Assembly: GCA_964649825.1 (NCBI GenBank)
Contig: CAZYQW010000023.1
Coordinates: forward strand, 27,489-91,488
DNA length: 64,000 nt
Origin: CAZYQW01 sp964649825
Lineage (GTDB): Bacteria > Planctomycetota > B15-G4 > JADJEK01
Reading direction: 5' to 3'
Shown here: positions 37,228-47,288 of the stretch, one piece after another
Layout: each line of letters starts with the position of its first letter
Numbering within the stretch: position 1 is the stretch's first letter
Position numbers and translations under genes: made by a program
The notes under the pieces: model-generated
Database searches by the model: none
The model's input: the letters and a program-made list of their open reading frames with translations, nothing else
Told to the model about the DNA's origin: nothing

Positions 37228-38285
37228 CGACGGGCGGCCTCCAGGCCGACGTATTCGAGAAGCTCGTCGGCGGCGCGCTCAGCCGCTGTGCCTGGGGCGT
37301 AGAAGAAGTCCTCGGCCGCTCGCCGCCGCACGTCGCCGAGTCGCGCCGGATGCTCGAGCTCGTCCAGGATCGCCGCCTCGAGTTCGTCGGCGCGGTCGAT
37401 CACTCGACCGGTGTTCGTTCCCCAGGTCGATCGATCGGTGGCGGGCCACTCCTTCTCGAGGTCGTCGAGGCGAAAGTAGACGAGCGGGCGATCCAACAGG
37501 AGGTACTCGTTCGCGATCGACGAGGCGTCGGAGACGAGGGCGTCCGCGGCCGCGAGGAACGGATTCGAATCGACGTCGCGGACGAGCACCTGCCGGTCGG
37601 TCAGGATCGGCGGGAGCTCGCGCGTCCAGTCCACGCGCTGCTTGCGGGCGTCGTACGAGTTGTCGTGGAGCTTGATCACGGTATTGACCGGGAGCCGACC
37701 GAGCGCTCGCACGATATCGAGCCCCTGAACGTCGAGGCAACCTCCCTTGATCCAGGTCGGCGCGAACAACACCGTCTTTCGCGCCGGGTCGAGCCCGAGA
37801 TCGATCAAGACCGCGTCGCGCGAGTACTCGCCGCGCACGAGCGCGTCGAGCTTCGGCATTCCCACCTCGACCAGCCGCGCGTCCTCACCGGAGACGAGCC
37901 CCGACTCGATGAAGCGGCGCTTCATGTACGGCCCGATCAAGAACAGACGATCGAAGCGGAGGGCGCGCTCCTGGATCGCGAAGTTGCGGATCGAGAAGCC
38001 GTGGAACATGTGGACCTTGACGCGCGAGCGCGGGCTGGCGAGGCGGAAGTCGGGTGACACGTAGACGTCGTACCGGCTGACGCGGGCCCACGAGCTGCGC
38101 GTGAGCCGCGCTCCCCGCAGGTCGAACGACTCGAACACCCGGGCCGGATCCTTGTGGCCCTGGAACTTGCCCGTGAAGACGAACTCGAGCCGCTTCTCCC
38201 CCAGCAAGTGCTCGTGCACCGGCCGAAACAGCACGTAGTTCATCGGGCACTTGGCGAAGAACAGGATCCGCTTGCGTTGGGCCAT
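37224..38285 (-). CDS. CDP-glycerol glycerophosphotransferase-like protein (TagB/TagF family)
   Basis: A 353-residue peripheral-membrane enzyme with the GT-B-like fold of poly(glycerol-phosphate) polymerases. Key blocks are MFHGFSIRNFAIQERAL, with the catalytic His region, LFAPTWIKGG, and LVSDASSIANEYLLLDRPLV, with the conserved SD.SS and E. In Gram-positive bacteria such enzymes make wall teichoic acid; in diderms related proteins transfer glycerol- or ribitol-phosphate to surface glycans. A TACAAT box (38294-38299) lies 8 nt before ATG 38285, with no ribosome site, hinting at a leaderless start. First gene of the 37224-35470-33422 operon. Confidence 0.8.
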   Translation of the reverse strand: MAQRKRILFFAKCPMNYVLFRPVHEHLLGEKRLEFVFTGKFQGHKDPARVFESFDLRGARLTRSSWARVSRYDVYVSPDFRLASPRSRVKVHMFHGFSIRNFAIQERALRFDRLFLIGPYMKRRFIESGLVSGEDARLVEVGMPKLDALVRGEYSRDAVLIDLGLDPARKTVLFAPTWIKGGCLDVQGLDIVRALGRLPVNTVIKLHDNSYDARKQRVDWTRELPPILTDRQVLVRDVDSNPFLAAADALVSDASSIANEYLLLDRPLVYFRLDDLEKEWPATDRSTWGTNTGRVIDRADELEAAILDELEHPARLGDVRRRAAEDFFYAPGTAAERAADELLEYVGLEAARR

Positions 38286-38293
38286 CGCAGCTC

Positions 38294-38299
38294 ATTGTA
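38294..38299 (-). promoter_or_regulatory. -10-like box of the TagB-like operon
   Basis: TACAAT on the minus strand, differing from the consensus by one base, ends 8 nt before ATG 38285. No convincing -35 sits 16-18 nt upstream. The geometry matches other start-proximal boxes in this window. Confidence 0.4.
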
Positions 38300-38347
38300 G
38301 GGGCTTCCCCGCGCCGACCGTTACGCCGAACGCCGCCCGTGCGAAAC

Positions 38348-40009
38348 CTACGGCAGCTCACCGATCCGTGAAAGCGCGTGCTGAATCGACGCGTCGCTCT
38401 GCCCCCCCACGCGATGCGCGACGTCGACGTAGGACCGCCAGGCATCCTTCGCTTCGTTGGGCGCGAGCCGATCGATCACGAGGGCGCGGTTGAAGTGCGC
38501 GTCGGCGAACTCCGGCGCGAGCTTGACCGCGGCGTCGTATTCGCGCCGTGCCGCCACGAGGTCCTCCGCCTGATACGCGCGGTTCCCTCGGCTCAGGTGC
38601 TCTTGCGCGTGGACCGAGACCCCGGGCGAGACTCCGCCGGAGACGTACCCCTGGGCCTTCAGTTGCGCGATCGCCTCGTCCGTCGCGCTCGCCGGCCCTC
38701 GCTCCGCCACCAGTTTCTCTCGCACGACGCGGCGCTGTCGCAGCTCATCGTCGAGGAGCGCGCGAAGCGCGGCGAGCTCCTCCCGCCGAGCCCCGGTGAC
38801 GTCCGGCTCGTCGCCGCGCGGCGACGCCGGCAACGCGACGAGGGCGTCCTCCTTCGTCTCGCGACGCAGCAGCTTGAACGGCTCTGCGTCGGTGACGGCG
38901 GCGAAGGACCTCAGCGCGACGTCTCCGGGGTCGACGGGCGGCCGTCGCCTCGCGAGACGTTCCAGCACGTCGACCGGACGCATGCGCTCGGAGACGACGA
39001 TCTCCTTGCGCCCGAGCGCGTCCGGCTTGAAGCCGCCGCGCACCAGGTCCTGGACCCAGTCGAACAGGTCGGTCGTCGAGACCGGTCGATCGATTCGCAC
39101 GCCGGCGGGCACGCCGGGCCCGACGATCAGGAGCGGCACCCGCAGTACCGACTCATGCAAGGAGCCCTGATGGTCGACGAGCCCATGGTCGCCGAGGTTC
39201 TCGCCGTGGTCCGACGTCACGATGAAGATGGTGTCGTCGAAGTGGTCGCGCGCCCGCAGCCCTTGGATCAACGAAGCGATCGCGCGATCGAGCCCGACGA
39301 TGGCGTTGTCGTAGCGGAGCTCGAGCTGACGCCGGGTCTCGTCGTCGATCCGCACCTCGCCGGCCAGGACTCGATCGAACAGATCCGGCGCGGCCAGGAG
39401 CTTCGGATCGATCTTCGCGCGACCGAAGTGGTCGGCGGCGCCGGGCGCGGCCTCGTAGGGGAGGTGCGCGTCCATCAGGTTCAGGAACAGGAACGCGGGC
39501 CGCCGGCGCTGGGCATCGATCCACTCGAGGACGCGCCGGCAGACGACCTCGCTCGACGCCGAGCCCGGCTCGACCGTCGCGTCGTTCCAGGTCTCGTAGA
39601 AGTGATCGAACCCTTGATCGAGGTTGAACGTGCCGCTCACGTTCACGTTGGAGGAGAACGCGGCGGTGCTGTACGAAATCGAGCCGACCTGCAGCACCTC
39701 GGCAATGGTGAGGACCTCGTCGGAAAGCCAGCGATGCTCGAAGTGGCAGCCGTGCTCGCCGGGCGAGAGACCGGTGAACATCGACGCATGGGAAGGCAGC
39801 GTCCAGTTCGAGGGGGCGCGCGCGTGCGTGAAGACCACGCCTTCCTTCGCCAGCGTGTCGAGGAAGGGCGTCGTCGGTCGCGACGCCTGGCCGGCGAACG
39901 AGACGTGATCGGCGCGGACCGTGTCCAGCACGATCCACACGACGTTCGGCGCGGGAAAGCCACGTTCCCTCACGACGAACTCGAAGATGGCCACCCCGGC
40001 GACCAGCAC
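38348..40009 (-). CDS. Membrane-anchored sulfatase/alkaline-phosphatase-superfamily protein with TPR tail
   Basis: A 553-residue protein. A hydrophobic N-terminal anchor precedes the catalytic domain: NVVWIVLDTVRADH (metal-site Asp), NWTLPSHASMFTG, LNLMDAHLPYEA and VTSDHGENLGDHG. The position of the formylglycine Cys/Ser is Thr70, so formylglycine cannot form. Thr is the nucleophile in the related phosphoethanolamine and glycerol-phosphate transferases, so a phosphotransferase or phosphatase is at least as likely as a sulfatase. TPR-like helices (YQAEDLVAARREYDAAVKL) end the protein. The true start is unclear: GTG 40009 lacks a ribosome site and cuts the anchor short (see findings). Confidence 0.78.
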   Translation of the reverse strand: MLVAGVAIFEFVVRERGFPAPNVVWIVLDTVRADHVSFAGQASRPTTPFLDTLAKEGVVFTHARAPSNWTLPSHASMFTGLSPGEHGCHFEHRWLSDEVLTIAEVLQVGSISYSTAAFSSNVNVSGTFNLDQGFDHFYETWNDATVEPGSASSEVVCRRVLEWIDAQRRRPAFLFLNLMDAHLPYEAAPGAADHFGRAKIDPKLLAAPDLFDRVLAGEVRIDDETRRQLELRYDNAIVGLDRAIASLIQGLRARDHFDDTIFIVTSDHGENLGDHGLVDHQGSLHESVLRVPLLIVGPGVPAGVRIDRPVSTTDLFDWVQDLVRGGFKPDALGRKEIVVSERMRPVDVLERLARRRPPVDPGDVALRSFAAVTDAEPFKLLRRETKEDALVALPASPRGDEPDVTGARREELAALRALLDDELRQRRVVREKLVAERGPASATDEAIAQLKAQGYVSGGVSPGVSVHAQEHLSRGNRAYQAEDLVAARREYDAAVKLAPEFADAHFNRALVIDRLAPNEAKDAWRSYVDVAHRVGGQSDASIQHALSRIGELP

Positions 40010-40112
40010 CGCGGCGAGGATCAGTGCGAACGCGATCCGGATCTCTCACTCCTCCCGGCCAAACATGCTGGTGCACGACCGCCACCGGCCCGAAGAAACG
40101 TCTCCGGGGACT

Positions 40113-41336
40113 TCATCGACACCCGCCCGACCGAGAATGCAGCTCGAGAAGGTGCCTCCGGGCGATCGGAAGCAGAAGTTCGACGTCCTCCGGCGACTTC
40201 AACCCGCCCCGCGCCAGCCGAGGCGAGCCGCCGCCCGAGCCGCCGAGCGGACGGAGGAGATCGGACAACAGTCGATCGGCCCCGACCGGGCTCCCCGAAG
40301 GGAGGGCGCACAGGACCTGGGGCCGGCCACCGGTGGTGGCAAGGACGGCCGCGACGTCGCCCGTCGCGCCGACCTCGCGCGCGACGTCGGCCAGCATCGA
40401 GCGATCCGCCAAGTCGATGGCAGCGACGAGGATCCGCACGTCCCCGACCCGGTCCGCCGTCTCCAGCAGGCCGCGGACCCGGGCCAGGAGCGCGCCGGTC
40501 GCGAGCTCGGTGGCCCTCCGCTCGGCCTGCCCGAGCCGATCGAGCGCGCGAGTCGCCGCGGCCACGACCTCGCCCTCGCCGACCGAGAACAGGCGCACGA
40601 GGTCTCGCGCAAGCCGCCGCCGGCGGCGATGATCCCGCCGCGCCCGGCCGCCGCAGAGGAACTCGACCCGGCTCGTGCCGTCACCGCGCCGCTCGATGCC
40701 CTCGAGCGCGATCGCCTCGATCTCCCCCGTCGACCGGACGTGCGTCCCACCGCAGGGGCAACGGTCGTACCCGTCGATCTCGATCACCCGAAGCACTCCG
40801 TCGACGTCGGGGGCCTTGCGGAGCCCGCCAGGGAAGGTCGCACGGTCCTCGTGGAGCGTCGCGACCACGGGCCGATTCTCGCGGATGACCCGGGCCGCCT
40901 CCTCTTCGACGCGCTCGATCTCGTCCGCCGACAGCTCGCCGCGAGCGACATCGATGGTGCTCGATTCCCGACCCAGGTGGAACGACACGGTGTCCGCGCC
41001 GACGACCTCGAGGAACGCCCGCGTGAGCAGGTGTTGACCGGAGTGCTGCTGCATGTGATCGAGGCGGCGCCCTCCGTCGACCTCGCCGACCACCCGCGCG
41101 CCAGGTGCGAACCGCACGCCGATCACCCGGTGGGCCACCCGGCCACCCTCGGTCCGCACGTCGACGACGCTCGCGTCGCCAAGGCGACCGTGGTCGGCGG
41201 GCTGGCCGCCGCCTTCGGGATAGAAGGCGGTCCGATCGAGGATGACCCAATCGGCGCCGTCGCGTTCCACGACCGCATCCACGCGGGCGTCGAAGCGAAG
41301 CAGATACTGGTCTCGAAAGTAGAGGCGCTCGGTCAC
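40113..41336 (-). CDS. AlaX-type alanyl-tRNA editing protein with DHHA1 domain
   Basis: A 407-residue freestanding homologue of the editing and C-terminal parts of alanyl-tRNA synthetase, which removes mischarged Ser or Gly from tRNA-Ala. It has TAFYPEGGGQPADHG near residue 33, the zinc motif HMQQHSGQHLL near 95 and CPCGGTHVRSTGEI near 190. A DHHA1-like domain with GGRPQVLCALPSGSPVGADR fills the C-terminal third. The aminoacylation domain is absent, so it is not alaS. The GTG at 41336 lacks a ribosome site but follows a TAAGAC box by 7 nt. The sulfatase-fold gene follows after 103 nt. Confidence 0.88.
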   Translation of the reverse strand: MTERLYFRDQYLLRFDARVDAVVERDGADWVILDRTAFYPEGGGQPADHGRLGDASVVDVRTEGGRVAHRVIGVRFAPGARVVGEVDGGRRLDHMQQHSGQHLLTRAFLEVVGADTVSFHLGRESSTIDVARGELSADEIERVEEEAARVIRENRPVVATLHEDRATFPGGLRKAPDVDGVLRVIEIDGYDRCPCGGTHVRSTGEIEAIALEGIERRGDGTSRVEFLCGGRARRDHRRRRRLARDLVRLFSVGEGEVVAAATRALDRLGQAERRATELATGALLARVRGLLETADRVGDVRILVAAIDLADRSMLADVAREVGATGDVAAVLATTGGRPQVLCALPSGSPVGADRLLSDLLRPLGGSGGGSPRLARGGLKSPEDVELLLPIARRHLLELHSRSGGCR

Positions 41337-41343
41337 GACCGCC

Positions 41344-41373
41344 GTCTTAGGCGGAGCGCGGAACTTCCTGCAA
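41344..41373 (-). promoter_or_regulatory. Putative promoter of the AlaX-type gene (leaderless geometry)
   Basis: On the minus strand TTGCAG (41368-41373), an 18-nt spacer and TAAGAC (41344-41349); GTG 41336 begins 7 nt later. A divergent TAACAT (41439-41444) faces the next gene. The 41337-41505 gap otherwise shows nothing. Confidence 0.42.
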
Positions 41374-41505
41374 CAGAAATCGGCGGGCTCGAGCGGCGGA
41401 CCGATCGACGCCCCGTGTTTCCTGGCGCGAGAAGCCCCTAACATGGGTGGCGTGGCCCGAACAAAACGTTGCTCCCGAGGTTCGCCCCATGATCGGAAGT
41501 CCCGA

Positions 41506-43101
41506 GTGAGGTTCGCTGCATCGACCGTCCTGTTCCTGTGCACGGCCGGGGCGCTGTCGCCCTCCGGAATGGCCGAGGACGACGCGGTCCGGGAGTTCCG
41601 GCGCTGGTTCGACCGGTATCGACATGGCCGGGTCGCGCTCCACGAGCCGGTGGAGTCCGGCTTCCATTCTCGTGACGCGAGCGGCGCTCGCACGACACGC
41701 TACTTCCGCACCGACGCGGTGGACGAGATGACCGGCCTGCTGGAACGGCTCGTCGAGTCGAACGACGCCGAGGCGGCGCGCATCTTGCTGGACGCCGCGG
41801 TCTACCGCGCACACGGCGACTCGGCCGAGGAGCGACGGCGATTCGTCGCACGCCAACCGTGGCTCGTCCGCCACATGGCGCAAGACGCGCTCGGCCGACT
41901 GTCGAGCGACGATGGGCGCGAGTTCCTGCGCGGAGCCGCCCTCTTGGATCGCTCGCCGATCGACGGCGCGGATCGGCGCGTCGCCGCGCTGCTCGCCGTG
42001 TCGCGCATGGGCGACACGGCTGCGATCCCCGCGATCACGCGCCGGCTCGCGGACGAAGTGCCCGCCGTTCGGATCGCGGCCGCCCGCGCACTCGGCCGTT
42101 ACCCGGACCCCTCCTTGCTCGAGCCGCTCGAGGCCGCCTTCCGTGACGAAGACGCCCGCGTCCGTCTCGAGGCCTTGATGGCCGCGGAATCGGTCGTCGA
42201 CTCGAACCCGCTCATCCCGGACGAACGCATCCTCGCGCTCGCTCGTCGCGCGATCGGAGACACGTCCTGGGCGATCCGCCACGCCGCGACCCAGGTCTTC
42301 CGCCGCCACCCTTCGCGGGAGTCCGTGCCGACGCTGGTCCGCGCGATCGTGGATGAAGCGCCGGGAAAGGCGGGATCGCGCCGCCGCGTCCGCACCGCCC
42401 TCCGCGACGCGCTCGGAACTCTCACCGGCGAGGACTTTCCTTCGTACCGGCCGGAGGACTGGGCGCAATGGTGGGAGTCGACGGCCGCCGAGTTCGACCT
42501 GGCCGAGAACTCGCTGCACGACGTCGCTCCCGAGCAGGGAGCGCGCTTCTTCGGCGTACCCATCGAAGGTGACGAGGTGATCTTCCTCCTCGACGTGTCC
42601 GGCTCGATGAAGCTCCCACCACCGCATGACGACGGCGGGCCGAGCCGCCTCTTCCTGGCCGTCCGGGAGATGCGGCGCTGCGTCGAGGCCCTCGAGGATG
42701 GAACCCGGTTCAACATCCTGCTTTTCAACGACTCCTTGGTGCCGTTCCGGTCGGCACCGATCGAGAAGACGCCGGCCGCGGTCGAGGAGGCCAAGGCGTT
42801 CCTGGAGGGCATCGAACCGCAGGGAGGGACGGACCTGTACGCGGCGCTCGAGTTCGCGCTCGCGTTGAGCGGCTCGGAGACCCGGCCCGGCCGGGAGATC
42901 GACACGATCGTGCTCCTCACCGACGGGCAGCCGTCCCGCGGGGTCGTCCTCATACCGGACGAGATCCTCCACCAGGTGACGGATCAGAATCGGATGCGCC
43001 GGATCGCCATCCATACGGTCGCGACCGGGACCGGACGAAACAAGTTCCTCGCCCGGATCGCGGCCGAGAACTTCGGGCAGAGCAGCGAGTTGGCCGACTG
43101 A
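41506..43101 (+). CDS. Secreted HEAT-repeat protein with C-terminal von Willebrand A domain
   Basis: A 531-residue exported protein. The signal peptide is RFAASTVLFLCTAGALSPSG. Residues about 130-320 are HEAT-like helical repeats (PAITRRLADEVPAVRIAAAR; LARRAIGDTSWAIRHAATQV). The C-terminal 190 residues form a vWA domain with an intact metal site: FLLDVSGSMK (DxSxS), then GGTD and LLTDGQPS. Such domains bind protein partners through a divalent metal, here probably in the periplasm. I place the start at GTG 41506, 6 nt after GGAAG. ATG 41443 and GTG 41452 are in frame upstream, and the latter follows a TAACAT box by 7 nt. Confidence 0.78.
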   Translation: MRFAASTVLFLCTAGALSPSGMAEDDAVREFRRWFDRYRHGRVALHEPVESGFHSRDASGARTTRYFRTDAVDEMTGLLERLVESNDAEAARILLDAAVYRAHGDSAEERRRFVARQPWLVRHMAQDALGRLSSDDGREFLRGAALLDRSPIDGADRRVAALLAVSRMGDTAAIPAITRRLADEVPAVRIAAARALGRYPDPSLLEPLEAAFRDEDARVRLEALMAAESVVDSNPLIPDERILALARRAIGDTSWAIRHAATQVFRRHPSRESVPTLVRAIVDEAPGKAGSRRRVRTALRDALGTLTGEDFPSYRPEDWAQWWESTAAEFDLAENSLHDVAPEQGARFFGVPIEGDEVIFLLDVSGSMKLPPPHDDGGPSRLFLAVREMRRCVEALEDGTRFNILLFNDSLVPFRSAPIEKTPAAVEEAKAFLEGIEPQGGTDLYAALEFALALSGSETRPGREIDTIVLLTDGQPSRGVVLIPDEILHQVTDQNRMRRIAIHTVATGTGRNKFLARIAAENFGQSSELAD

Positions 43102-43164
43102 CGCCGCGGCCCGGGCCCCGAGGCCGCGCCCCGCCGGCCCCCGAACCCGCTCTTGACGTGCTCC

Positions 43165-43193
43165 TTGTGGGAGTCCCAATCGTGCGCTAAACT
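43165..43193 (+). promoter_or_regulatory. Putative promoter of fusA
   Basis: TTGTGG (43165-43170), 17 nt, TAAACT (43188-43193); the leader to ATG 43245 would be about 45 nt. The rest of the 143-nt gap is GC-rich without a gene. Confidence 0.48.
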
Positions 43194-43244
43194 GCCGGGT
43201 TTACCATCCCGAGCAGAAATTCCTCCCCTGAGGGGACCACCCCG

Positions 43245-45365
<2,121 letters not shown>

Positions 45366-45442
45366 CGCGTCGAAACGCGCGGCCGCGATGCCCGGGGTGG
45401 TCGAGAGGCGCACCCTGGGCTCCTTCGAATCGCCTTCGCCTC

Positions 45443-45474
45443 CCTGACGGGTCACGAGCCTGACGGGTCACGAG
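45443..45474. repeat. 16-bp perfect tandem duplication
   Basis: CCTGACGGGTCACGAG occurs twice head to tail between fusA and rho (45443-45458, 45459-45474). The 237-nt gap between these convergent genes contains no reading frame I can support and no strong terminator; the first bases after fusA (ACGCG-TCGAA-ACGCG) form only a small stem. Confidence 0.85.
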
Positions 45475-45602
45475 AAGGGGGACGGGTTCGCGATGGGGAA
45501 CGATTGGGCCGTGCGGCGCCCTCGCAGAGACCCCGAGTCCTCCGAACCCAGCCGGACCTCGTGCCGTGCCCGGCGGCTCCGGCGGCCAGCCCTTGAGCCC
45601 GC

Positions 45603-46886
45603 TCAGTCCTCCATCATCCCCGCCGCCCCGATCGAGTCGAAGCGGGACAGGAACTCGCGGTTGCTCTCGGTCTCGTTGATCCGCTTCTTCAGAGTCTCCA
45701 TCGCCTCGATCGGTCGCATCCGGTTCAGGACGCGGCGCAGCAGATGGATCTTGCGGAGGTCGTCGTCCTTGACCAGGAGCTCCTCGCGACGGGTGCCGGA
45801 CATGTTGATGTCGATGGCGGGGTAGATCCGTCGGTCGGCCAGGGTGCGGGAGAGGACGAGCTCCATGTTCCCCGTGCCCTTGAACTCCTCGAAGATCACC
45901 TGATCCATGCGGCTCCCGGTGTCGACGAGCGCGGTGGCCACGATCGTGAGCGAGCCGCCGCCCTCCGCGTTGCGAGCCGCCCCGAAGAACGCCTTCGGCT
46001 TCTCCAGGACCTTGGCGTCGAGCCCGCCCGACAACGTTCGCCCCGAGTTCTTCGTCTCGAGGTTGTAGGCCCGGCCGAGTCGCGTCAGCGAATCGATGAG
46101 GACGACGACGTCGCGGCCCGCCTCGACCAACCGCTTGCCGCGTTCGACGACCAGTTCGGCCGCGCGGATGTGACGGTAGCCGGGTTCGTCGTTCGTCGAC
46201 GCGATCACTTCCGCGCGCTCCGGGACGGCTCGCTTGAAGTGCGTCGCCTCCTCGGGCCGCTCGTCGACGAGCACGACCATGAGGTGCACGTCCGGATATG
46301 CCTCGACGATGCGGTTGCCGATCTTCTCCAGGATCACCGTCTTCCCGGTGCGCGGCGGCGCGACGATCAGCGCGCGCTGCCCCTTTCCGAGCGGCGTCAG
46401 GAGATCGATGATCCGCAGGTCGGGATCACCGTCGACGTCGGCGAGCACGTAGCGCTCGTTCGGATCGATCGACGTCAGCGTCTTGAAGTGCGGCCGCCGC
46501 GACGCTTCCTCGAACGACGCCCCGTCGATCGTCTCGACCTCCTCGAGCGCAAGGTGGTTCCCCCGTCCCCGCCCCGGCCAAGCGAGACCCTCGATGTAGC
46601 AGCCTTCACGCAGCCCGAACCTCCGGATGACGTTCGCGGGCACGAACGCGTCGTCGGGCGTCTCGTCGTAATCGGCTTTCGCGGACCGGAGGAATCCGAA
46701 CCCTTCTTTCGAAAGCTCGAGAACCCCGGTCTTCTTGACCGCGGACTCTGGATCACGGGGCCGCTGCGCCTCGTGGCGACGGCCTCCACCGCCTCCGCCT
46801 CCGCCTCCGCCTCCGATTCCGCCACCTCCACGCCCTCGGCGGCGGCGGCGGCCTCGCGATGGTCCTCTCGACGGTCCTCTGGACAT
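45603..46886 (-). CDS. rho: Transcription termination factor Rho
   Basis: A 427-residue RNA-dependent ATPase that ends transcription. Residues 1-50 are an Arg/Gly-rich extension with a run of eleven glycines. The RNA-binding domain contains GFGFLRSAKADY, matching the RNP-1-like motif. The ATPase has P-loop VAPPRTGKT near residue 176, VLVDERPEEATHFKR and VVLIDSLTRLGRAYN, then INMSGTRREELL in the central-hole loop. The start ATG 46886 has GGAGG close upstream. A consensus-like promoter lies 240 nt away, leaving a long leader with alternative hairpins, which suits autoregulation. Confidence 0.95.
   Translation of the reverse strand: MSRGPSRGPSRGRRRRRGRGGGGIGGGGGGGGGGGRRHEAQRPRDPESAVKKTGVLELSKEGFGFLRSAKADYDETPDDAFVPANVIRRFGLREGCYIEGLAWPGRGRGNHLALEEVETIDGASFEEASRRPHFKTLTSIDPNERYVLADVDGDPDLRIIDLLTPLGKGQRALIVAPPRTGKTVILEKIGNRIVEAYPDVHLMVVLVDERPEEATHFKRAVPERAEVIASTNDEPGYRHIRAAELVVERGKRLVEAGRDVVVLIDSLTRLGRAYNLETKNSGRTLSGGLDAKVLEKPKAFFGAARNAEGGGSLTIVATALVDTGSRMDQVIFEEFKGTGNMELVLSRTLADRRIYPAIDINMSGTRREELLVKDDDLRKIHLLRRVLNRMRPIEAMETLKKRINETESNREFLSRFDSIGAAGMMED
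46782..46838. repeat. Low-complexity CCTCCG repeat coding the Rho Gly run
   Basis: Repeated CCTCCG/CCGCCT hexamers inside rho, read on the minus strand as the Gly tract near residues 20-35. Slippage by whole units keeps the frame and changes only tail length. Confidence 0.7.
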
Positions 46887-47129
46887 ACAGCCTCCGAATA
46901 CCGGAGCCACGGACCCGGTGCGCGGGTCCACCCCAGGATTGTGGCGGTGTTTCGGGAATCCGGACCTCTGCGGTCCGCAGCTCACTTTCGTTTGCCCAAC
47001 GCACCGAAGGGATCGAGAAACGATCCTCGTGTCCTCGGGGACCCTCTTCATCTCGACGCGTGGGAGGTCCGTTCCGATCCCGACCGGGATCTCGAAGCGC
47101 AAAACCTTCTTTTTCAACGGACTAGGGGG
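46887..47129 (-). promoter_or_regulatory. Structured 5' leader of rho
   Basis: About 240 nt between the rho promoter and ATG, with no reading frame. It holds a perfect 7-bp stem (GGACCCG/CGGGTCC, 46911-46929) just before the ribosome site. It also has two overlapping pairings that exclude each other: CGGACC (46961-46966) with GGTCCG (46972-46977), or CTGC (46968-46971) with GCAG (46977-46980). Autogenous attenuation is a reasonable inference, because rho controls itself this way in E. coli. Confidence 0.45.
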
Positions 47130-47158
47130 TTTATATGGCGCCGTCTCGGGAATCTCAA
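47130..47158 (-). promoter_or_regulatory. Sigma-70-type promoter of rho
   Basis: On the minus strand TTGAGA (47153-47158), exactly 17 nt, TATAAA (47130-47135). The best minus-strand match in the window. The remaining 47159-47288 stretch before the plus-strand secreted-protein gene holds nothing I can name. Confidence 0.65.
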
Positions 47159-47288
47159 CCAAAAAACGGGCTTCATCGGTTCCACCTCCGGCGTCTCCGA
47201 GCTGCCGCTCATCGGTGAATCCCGTTTCACGGATCGGCGAAGGAACGAGTCTATCCCTTCGGTCCGCCACCGAACTTCGGAGGTTCCG

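Noticed and set aside
40046..40048. In-frame TGA before the sulfatase-fold gene read as selenocysteine
   Set aside because: No SECIS-like hairpin follows and the family has no selenocysteine at that position; a start-site problem explains it better.
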